This document shows positions 6,372 to 11,063 of a DNA stretch of 11,063 nt, piece after piece. The position numbers were made by a program, and so were the translations under genes. Source of the stretch: an uncultured Bacteroides sp. (lineage in GTDB: Bacteria; Bacteroidota; Bacteroidia; Bacteroidales; Bacteroidaceae); NCBI GenBank assembly GCA_900546645.1, contig URDR01000088.1, forward strand, positions 1 through 11,063. Reading direction: 5' to 3'. The notes below the pieces were generated by a model. That model ran no database searches. It had not been told where the DNA came from and worked only from the letters and a program-made list of their open reading frames with translations. Position 1 is the stretch's first letter; every line of letters begins with the position of its first letter.

Positions 6372-8225
6372 ATGGCAGAAGAAATGATTGTCAAAGAGCT
6401 GGACGATGTAGTGGTACGTTTCTCCGGTGATTCCGGTGACGGAATGCAGTTGGCGGGCAATATGTTTTCTAATATTTCGGCTACAGAGGGAAATGATATC
6501 AGTACGTTCCCCGATTATCCTGCCGATATTCGCGCTCCGCAAGGTTCGCTGACCGGGGTTTCAGGTTTTCAGGTTCATATCGGTTCCGGTAAGGTGTACA
6601 CACCGGGCGATAAGTGTGATGTGCTGGTGGCTATGAATCCGGCTGCCCTGAAAACGCAATATAAATATTGTAAATCGCAGGCTGTCATTATCATTGATAC
6701 CGATTCGTTTACCAAGCGTGACTTGGAAAAAGCTCAGTTTGTGCTTGAAGATCCGTTCTCGGAGTTGGGTATTAAGAATGAAGTGGTTGAGGCTTCTATT
6801 ACCACCATGTGTAAGGAAAGCCTGAAAGATAGCGGGCTGGATAATAAAACGATACTCCGCACCAAGAATATGTTTGCGCTCGGTCTGGTATGTTGGCTGT
6901 TTCATCGTGATATCGCGTTGGGCGAAAAACTGTTGCGCGAAAAATTTGCGAAGAAGCCGGAAATTGCCGAAGCTAATGTGAAGGTACTTTATGACGGCTA
7001 TCATTTCGGTGAAAACACCCATGCTTCTGTGGCTATGAGTTATATGGTACCAAGCAAGCAGCAAAAACTTCCTGGCCGTTATATGGATATTAACGGAAAC
7101 AAGGCGGCATCTTATGGTCTGATGGCTGCTGCCGAGAAAGCCGGATTGGAGCTTTATTTAGGTTCTTATCCCATTACTCCTGCCACCGACATTCTTCATG
7201 AGCTGGCAAAACACAAGTCACTTGGCGTGAAAACCGTACAATGTGAAGACGAGATTGCCGGATGTGCTTCTGCTGTGGGAGCTGCCTTTGCCGGAGCTTT
7301 GGCAGTAACAACCACATCGGGTCCGGGGATTTGCCTCAAGAGTGAGGCTATGAATCTGGCAGTGATTGCCGAACTGCCTTTGGTTATTATTGATGTGCAG
7401 CGCGGAGGTCCGTCAACCGGCCTTCCCACAAAGTCGGAGCAGACCGACCTGTTGCAGGTGCTTTACGGGCGTAACGGGGAAAGTCCGATGCCCGTCATTG
7501 CAGCTTCTTCGCCGACCGACTGCTTTGATGCTGCTTATATGGCTTGTAAGATTGCATTGGAACACATGACTCCGGTGGTTATGTTGAGTGATGCCTATAT
7601 AGCCAACGGCTCTGCCGCTTGGAGACTTCCGGAACTGGACAAATATCCTGCCATCTGTCCGCCGTACGTGCGTCCTGAAATGGCAGAAACATGGACTCCT
7701 TTCTTGCGTAACCCCGAAACTGGAGTGCGTTATTGGGCTATACCGGGAACGGAAGGATTTATGCACCGCATCGGCGGATTGGAAAAGAGCAATGAAACAG
7801 GAGCTATTTCTACCGAACCGGGAAACCATGACTTGATGACCCGCTTACGTGCTGAGAAAGTAGAGAAAATAGCCGATGTGCTTCCACCGCTTGAGATAGA
7901 AGGTTGTCAAGATGCAGATTTACTGATTGTAGGCTTTGGCGGAACCTATGGCCATCTTCATTCTGCCATGGATGCACTGAACAAGCAGGGAAGGAAAGCG
8001 GCACTGGCTCATTTCCGTTTTATCAATCCGCTACCGCGGAATACAGAAGAAGTGTTGCGCCGTTATAAGAAAATTGTAGTGGCAGAGCAGAACTTGGGAC
8101 AGTTTGCCGGATACTTGCGCATGAAGGTGGAAGGCATTCATTTGCATCAGTTTAATCAGGTAAAAGGTCAGCCGTTTGTGGTACAGGAACTGGTTGATGC
8201 TTTCACTAAAATCATGGAGGAATAA
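6372..8225 (+). CDS. korA: 2-oxoacid (2-oxoglutarate):ferredoxin oxidoreductase, fused gamma-alpha subunit
   Basis: 617 residues. The N-terminal third is the gamma domain (VVVRFSGDSGDGMQLAGN, about 13-30; YPADIRAPQGS). The alpha/pyrimidine-binding part follows, with YPITPATD at 266-273, EDEIAG at 292-297, TTSGPG, and RGGPSTGLPTKSEQTDL at 344-360. This gamma-alpha fusion with a separate beta subunit is the usual two-subunit KorAB layout. With KorB it catalyses CoA-dependent decarboxylation of 2-oxoglutarate to succinyl-CoA with ferredoxin reduction, or the reverse, in the cytoplasm. Substrate is assigned from overall family likeness; another 2-oxoacid cannot be excluded. A Bacteroidetes-type promoter lies upstream. 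Its stop overlaps the first ATG of korB (TAATG), so translation is probably coupled. No ferredoxin-domain subunit gene is adjacent. Confidence 0.9.
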   Translation: MAEEMIVKELDDVVVRFSGDSGDGMQLAGNMFSNISATEGNDISTFPDYPADIRAPQGSLTGVSGFQVHIGSGKVYTPGDKCDVLVAMNPAALKTQYKYCKSQAVIIIDTDSFTKRDLEKAQFVLEDPFSELGIKNEVVEASITTMCKESLKDSGLDNKTILRTKNMFALGLVCWLFHRDIALGEKLLREKFAKKPEIAEANVKVLYDGYHFGENTHASVAMSYMVPSKQQKLPGRYMDINGNKAASYGLMAAAEKAGLELYLGSYPITPATDILHELAKHKSLGVKTVQCEDEIAGCASAVGAAFAGALAVTTTSGPGICLKSEAMNLAVIAELPLVIIDVQRGGPSTGLPTKSEQTDLLQVLYGRNGESPMPVIAASSPTDCFDAAYMACKIALEHMTPVVMLSDAYIANGSAAWRLPELDKYPAICPPYVRPEMAETWTPFLRNPETGVRYWAIPGTEGFMHRIGGLEKSNETGAISTEPGNHDLMTRLRAEKVEKIADVLPPLEIEGCQDADLLIVGFGGTYGHLHSAMDALNKQGRKAALAHFRFINPLPRNTEEVLRRYKKIVVAEQNLGQFAGYLRMKVEGIHLHQFNQVKGQPFVVQELVDAFTKIMEE

Positions 8226-9241
8226 TGTGTATGAGCGAAACAAACTATACACCTGCCGATTATAAGGCAGGGCAACCCCGCTGGTGTCCGGGATGTGGTG
8301 ACCATGCCTTTTTAAACTCTTTTCATAAGGCATTGGCTGAGTTGGGCGTACCGCCCCATGAAATTGCGGTGATTTCCGGTATTGGCTGTTCTTCACGCTT
8401 GCCTTATTATATGAATACGTATGGCATGCATACCATTCACGGACGCGCGGCAGCCATTGCTACCGGAGCAAAAGTGGCTAATCCTAAATTAACCGTATGG
8501 CAGATTTCGGGCGATGGCGACGGACTGGCTATCGGAGGCAATCATTTTATCCATGCTATCCGTAGAAATGTAGATATCAATATGATTTTGCTGAATAACC
8601 GCATTTATGGTTTGACCAAGGGGCAGTATTCACCTACATCGGCCCGTGGTTTTGTCAGCAAGTCATCGCCTTATGGTACGGTAGAAGACCCGTTCCGTCC
8701 GGCAGAACTCTGCTTCGGTGCACGCGGACGCTTCTTTGCCCGTTGTGCAGCTGTTGACGGAGGTCCTTCTGTAGAAGTGCTGAAGGCTGCAGCCAAGCAT
8801 AAAGGAGCTTCGGTGGTTGAGGTGCTGCAAAACTGTGTAATCTTTAACGATGGAACCCATAATGCAGTAGCCAAGAAGGAAGATCGTGAACGGAATGCCA
8901 TTTATCTGGAGCATGGTAAACCCATGCTGTTCGGACCGAACCGTGAGTTTGGACTGATGCAGGAAGGTTTCGGACTGAAGGTAGTGAAACTGGGTGAAAA
9001 CGGCATTACAGAGAAAGACATCTTGATTCATGATGCTCACTGCGAAGATAATACGCTTCAGTTGAAGTTGGCTTTGATGGAAGGTCCTGATTATCCCATT
9101 GCTCTCGGTGTGATTCGCGATGTGGAAGCTCCTACTTATGATGAAGCGGTAGAAGCACAGATTGAAGAGGTTTCTTCGAAGAAGAACTATCATACTTTCT
9201 CAGAACTTCTGGATACAAATGATACCTGGGAAGTGAAATAA
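8225..9241 (+). CDS. korB: 2-oxoacid (2-oxoglutarate):ferredoxin oxidoreductase, beta (TPP-binding) subunit
   Basis: 338 residues. WCPGCGD (from residue 20) and SGIGCSSRLP are the conserved N-terminal motifs with cluster and TPP-site residues. The thiamine diphosphate motif runs from GDGDG (96-100) to the NN in MILLNNRIYGLTKGQ. It carries TPP and the 4Fe-4S cluster and pairs with KorA. The first ATG (8225) overlaps the korA stop; GGAGG at 8216-8220 lies 4 bases before it and 10 before a second in-frame ATG at 8231 (MSETNY), so either may be used. The gene is followed by a strong terminator, closing a two-gene operon. Confidence 0.9.
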   Translation: MCMSETNYTPADYKAGQPRWCPGCGDHAFLNSFHKALAELGVPPHEIAVISGIGCSSRLPYYMNTYGMHTIHGRAAAIATGAKVANPKLTVWQISGDGDGLAIGGNHFIHAIRRNVDINMILLNNRIYGLTKGQYSPTSARGFVSKSSPYGTVEDPFRPAELCFGARGRFFARCAAVDGGPSVEVLKAAAKHKGASVVEVLQNCVIFNDGTHNAVAKKEDRERNAIYLEHGKPMLFGPNREFGLMQEGFGLKVVKLGENGITEKDILIHDAHCEDNTLQLKLALMEGPDYPIALGVIRDVEAPTYDEAVEAQIEEVSSKKNYHTFSELLDTNDTWEVK

Positions 9242-9264
9242 GAGCATCTTTGCTGAAACCCATT

Positions 9265-9310
9265 AAAAATGCCTTGACGTTTCGAATAAAACGTCAAGGC
9301 ATTTTTTCTT
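9265..9310. terminator. Bidirectional intrinsic terminator between korB and upp
   Basis: Perfect 18-bp inverted repeat, AAAAATGCCTTGACGTTT at 9265-9282 and its complement at 9288-9305, with a 5-base loop CGAAT. T-rich sequence follows on the + strand (to 9313) and the A-run at 9265-9269 gives a T-run on the - strand, so it can end both korAB and the convergent upp transcript. Confidence 0.93.
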
Positions 9311-9315
9311 TTTGT

Positions 9316-9341
9316 CTAAGCGTTTTTAAGAAAACACTTAG
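9316..9341 (+). other. Second, imperfect hairpin beside the terminator
   Basis: CTAAGCGTTTT (9316-9326) pairs with AAAACACTTAG (9331-9341) with one C/A mismatch and a 4-base loop; GTGAGTTTTT follows. It may back up termination of korAB on the + strand; it lies between the main terminator and the upp stop. Confidence 0.4.
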
Positions 9342-9365
9342 GTGAGTTTTTCTGTTTGAAATCGG

Positions 9366-10019
9366 TTATTCTTTTTCACCGTAGCACAAGTCACCGGCAT
9401 CGCCCAGGCCCGGCACGATGTAAGAATGAGCATCCAGTTCCGGGTCAATGGCAGCACACCATACCGTGGTCTTATCGGCGGGGAACACTTTCTGTACATG
9501 ATCTACGGCCTGTTGGCTTGCAATGACCGAGGCAATATGGATATGCTCCGGCTCTCCCTTGGTGAGCAAAGCCTGATAAGCCAGCTCCATCGAACCACCT
9601 GTAGCCAGCATGGGGTCGGTGATGATAAGCGTCTTTCCGTCAAGGCGCGGTGAAGCGATATATTCAATATGGATGTCAAAGTTGTCCGCATCGATGTATT
9701 TGCGGTAGGCTGAGACAAATGCATTTTCTGCCCGGTCAAAATAGTTGATGAAACCATGATGGAACGGAAGTCCGGCACGCAAGATGGTTGCTACAACCGG
9801 CTGGAGAGCCGGTACGTTTTCGGTGGCAGTAGCCAAAGGGGTCTGTACCGACAGGGTATGATAGGGAAGCTCCCGGCTGATTTCGTAAGCCATGATTTCA
9901 CCGATGCGTTCAATATTACGGCGGAAGCGGAGACTGTCACCTTGTATTTTTACGTCACGAACCTCTGCTAAAAACTGATTCATCAGCGTATTGTTCAGAC
10001 TTAAATTAATGACTTTCAT
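9366..10019 (-). CDS. upp: Uracil phosphoribosyltransferase
   Basis: 217 residues, the family's usual length. It makes UMP and pyrophosphate from uracil and PRPP (pyrimidine salvage, cytoplasmic). Motifs: RAGLP at 81-85; the PRPP loop LIITDPMLATGGSM at 131-144; and the C-terminal uracil-binding segment YIVPGLGDAGDLCYG at 200-214. Single gene, convergent with korB and sharing its terminator, and divergent from pckA. The start ATG gives MKVINLS; upstream is AT-rich DNA where no promoter stands out for this strand (weak TTATTTTG and TTTCTTTG octamers only). Confidence 0.95.
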   Translation of the reverse strand: MKVINLSLNNTLMNQFLAEVRDVKIQGDSLRFRRNIERIGEIMAYEISRELPYHTLSVQTPLATATENVPALQPVVATILRAGLPFHHGFINYFDRAENAFVSAYRKYIDADNFDIHIEYIASPRLDGKTLIITDPMLATGGSMELAYQALLTKGEPEHIHIASVIASQQAVDHVQKVFPADKTTVWCAAIDPELDAHSYIVPGLGDAGDLCYGEKE

Positions 10020-10173
10020 AATAAACTTTCAGAATAGATTATTTGTTATGCAATTAGCTGTTTGATTGGTGCAAAGAAACAAAATAAAATTGATTTGTCA
10101 TGTAGAACTTGCAAATTTGTTATACAAGTATAAATCTTTATTTGGATTACGGAATTTTTTCTGTAATAACTTC

Positions 10174-10201
10174 TTTGATTAAAAATAAACTACTATTTTT
10201 G
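10174..10201 (+). promoter_or_regulatory. Putative pckA promoter
   Basis: TATTTTTG at 10194-10201 fully matches the Bacteroidetes -7 box TAnnTTTG. A TTTG lies at 10174-10177, but with a 16-base spacer instead of about 19, so the -33 assignment is weak. The start would be near 10205, giving a leader of about 70 bases. Confidence 0.45.
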
Positions 10202-10202
10202 T

Positions 10203-10222
10203 AGCGCCTTAAACAAGGTGCT
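10203..10222 (+). promoter_or_regulatory. Hairpin/palindrome at the pckA transcription start
   Basis: AGCGCCTT (10203-10210) pairs with AAGGTGCT (10215-10222) through eight pairs, one a G-T wobble, closed by a 4-base AAAC loop. It begins one base after the -7 box. It could be a 5'-terminal mRNA-stabilising stem, or, as DNA, an operator overlapping the start site. The rest of 10020-10276 is AT-rich with no credible gene. Confidence 0.45.
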
Positions 10223-10276
10223 GATGAATGTTGATAGTAAACATTTGATATATAACCAAATTAATCATTTGAAACA

Positions 10277-11063
10277 ATGGCAAATTTAGATCTTACCAAA
10301 TACGGTATCACAGGTACCGTAGAAGTTTTGCACAATCCTTCATACGAAGTATTGTTCGCAGAAGAAACAAAAGCTGGATTGGAAGGCTTTGAAAAAGGTC
10401 AGGAAACTGAACTGGGTGCAGTAAACGTAATGACTGGTATCTACACGGGTCGTTCTCCTAAAGATAAATTCCTGGTAAAAGACGCTACAAGTGAAAACAC
10501 TGTATGGTGGACTTCTGAAGAATATAAGAACGATAACAAACCTGTTACTACTGAAGCTTGGAAAGAACTGAAAGCTCTGGCTGCAAAAGAATTGTCAAAC
10601 AAAAAATTGTATGTTGTTGATGGTTATTGCGGTGCTAACAAAGCTACTTGCTTGAAAGTTCGTTTCATCATGGAAGTTGCATGGCAGGCTCACTTTGTAA
10701 CTAACATGTTCATCCGTCCTTCTAAAGAAGAACTGGAATCATTCGAACCTGACTTCATCGTTTACAACGCTTCTAAAGCAAAAGTTGAAAACTACAAAGA
10801 ATTGGGCTTGAACTCAGAAACTGCAGTTGTGTTCAACTTGACTACTAAAGAACAGGTTATCCTGAACACTTGGTATGGTGGTGAAATGAAGAAAGGTATG
10901 TTCTCTATGATGAACTACTTCAACCCATTGCGTGGTATCGCTTCTATGCACTGCTCTGCTAACACTAATATGGACGAAACTGAATCAGCTATCTTCTTCG
11001 GTTTGTCTGGTACAGGTAAGACTACTTTGTCTACTGACCCGAAACGTAAGTTGATCGGTGACG
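10277..11063 (+). CDS. pckA: Phosphoenolpyruvate carboxykinase (ATP), N-terminal 262 codons (3' end outside window)
   Basis: Opens with ATG at 10277 (MANLDLTKYGITGTVEVLHN) and stays open to the right edge, about half of a typical ATP-type enzyme of around 530 residues. Visible motifs: YTGRSPKDKF, the substrate-site region; NTWYGGEMKKGMFS; the segment MHCSANTNM; and the kinase-1a P-loop GLSGTGKTTLS. It interconverts oxaloacetate and PEP with ATP/ADP in the cytoplasm; in Bacteroidales the carboxylating direction, fixing CO2 and making ATP on the way to succinate, is considered the main one. Codon choice is strongly biased (GGT, GCT, AAC, GAA, TTC, CTG/TTG, almost no rare codons), as expected of an abundant protein. 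Divergent from upp. Confidence 0.95.
   Translation, partial: MANLDLTKYGITGTVEVLHNPSYEVLFAEETKAGLEGFEKGQETELGAVNVMTGIYTGRSPKDKFLVKDATSENTVWWTSEEYKNDNKPVTTEAWKELKALAAKELSNKKLYVVDGYCGANKATCLKVRFIMEVAWQAHFVTNMFIRPSKEELESFEPDFIVYNASKAKVENYKELGLNSETAVVFNLTTKEQVILNTWYGGEMKKGMFSMMNYFNPLRGIASMHCSANTNMDETESAIFFGLSGTGKTTLSTDPKRKLIGD

Noticed and set aside
10072..10119. Promoter for upp on the minus strand
   Set aside because: Several one-mismatch -7 octamers (10072-10079, 10080-10087, 10112-10119), none with a TTTG at the right distance.
1..11063. CRISPR array, insertion sequence or transposase
   Set aside because: No regularly spaced repeats, terminal inverted repeats or transposase motifs are visible.

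Overview
The window looks like a chromosomal segment from a gut Bacteroidales species (Bacteroides or Phocaeicola type). The reasons are the two-subunit 2-oxoacid:ferredoxin oxidoreductase, an ATP-type PEP carboxykinase with strongly biased codons, a TonB-receptor-like barrel protein with a carboxypeptidase-regulatory-like N-terminus, and promoter elements of the Bacteroidetes type (TTTG, then about 19 bases, then TAnnTTTG) instead of sigma-70 -35/-10 boxes. I cannot name the species.

Region 1 (2-6107, + strand) is the unusual part. It is a compact operon that looks like a biosynthetic locus for a ribosomally made, post-translationally modified peptide (RiPP). In order it holds: the C-terminal end of a radical-SAM/SPASM enzyme (cut by the left edge), a 65-residue probable precursor peptide with a Cys- and aromatic-rich C-terminus, a large outer-membrane beta-barrel protein, a membrane M50 (site-2-type) metalloprotease whose N-terminus resembles a PqqD/RRE peptide-recognition domain, and a polytopic O-antigen ligase/polymerase-like protein with a TPR-like C-terminal tail. 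A strong 12-bp hairpin separates the precursor gene from the barrel gene. The working model, which is inference, is: SPASM enzyme modifies the precursor; the RRE-M50 protein binds the leader and cleaves it at the inner membrane; the barrel protein handles the product at the outer membrane; the ligase-like protein may join it to, or modify, a surface glycan. No ABC exporter or C39 peptidase is visible. The first ~1 kb is AT-rich and the rest is not, with the change near a domain boundary in the barrel gene, which suggests mosaicism or transfer.

Region 2 (6119-6190, - strand) is a tRNA-Arg(CCT) whose 3' end faces the peptide operon at 11 bp from its last stop codon, so the operon may be the edge of an inserted island.

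Region 3 (6299-11063) is core anaerobic metabolism: a promoter, then korA-korB (2-oxoglutarate or related 2-oxoacid:ferredoxin oxidoreductase, translationally coupled), a perfect bidirectional terminator, upp (uracil phosphoribosyltransferase) on the minus strand, a 257-bp divergent intergenic region with a promoter-like box and a hairpin, and the first 262 codons of pckA, cut by the right edge.
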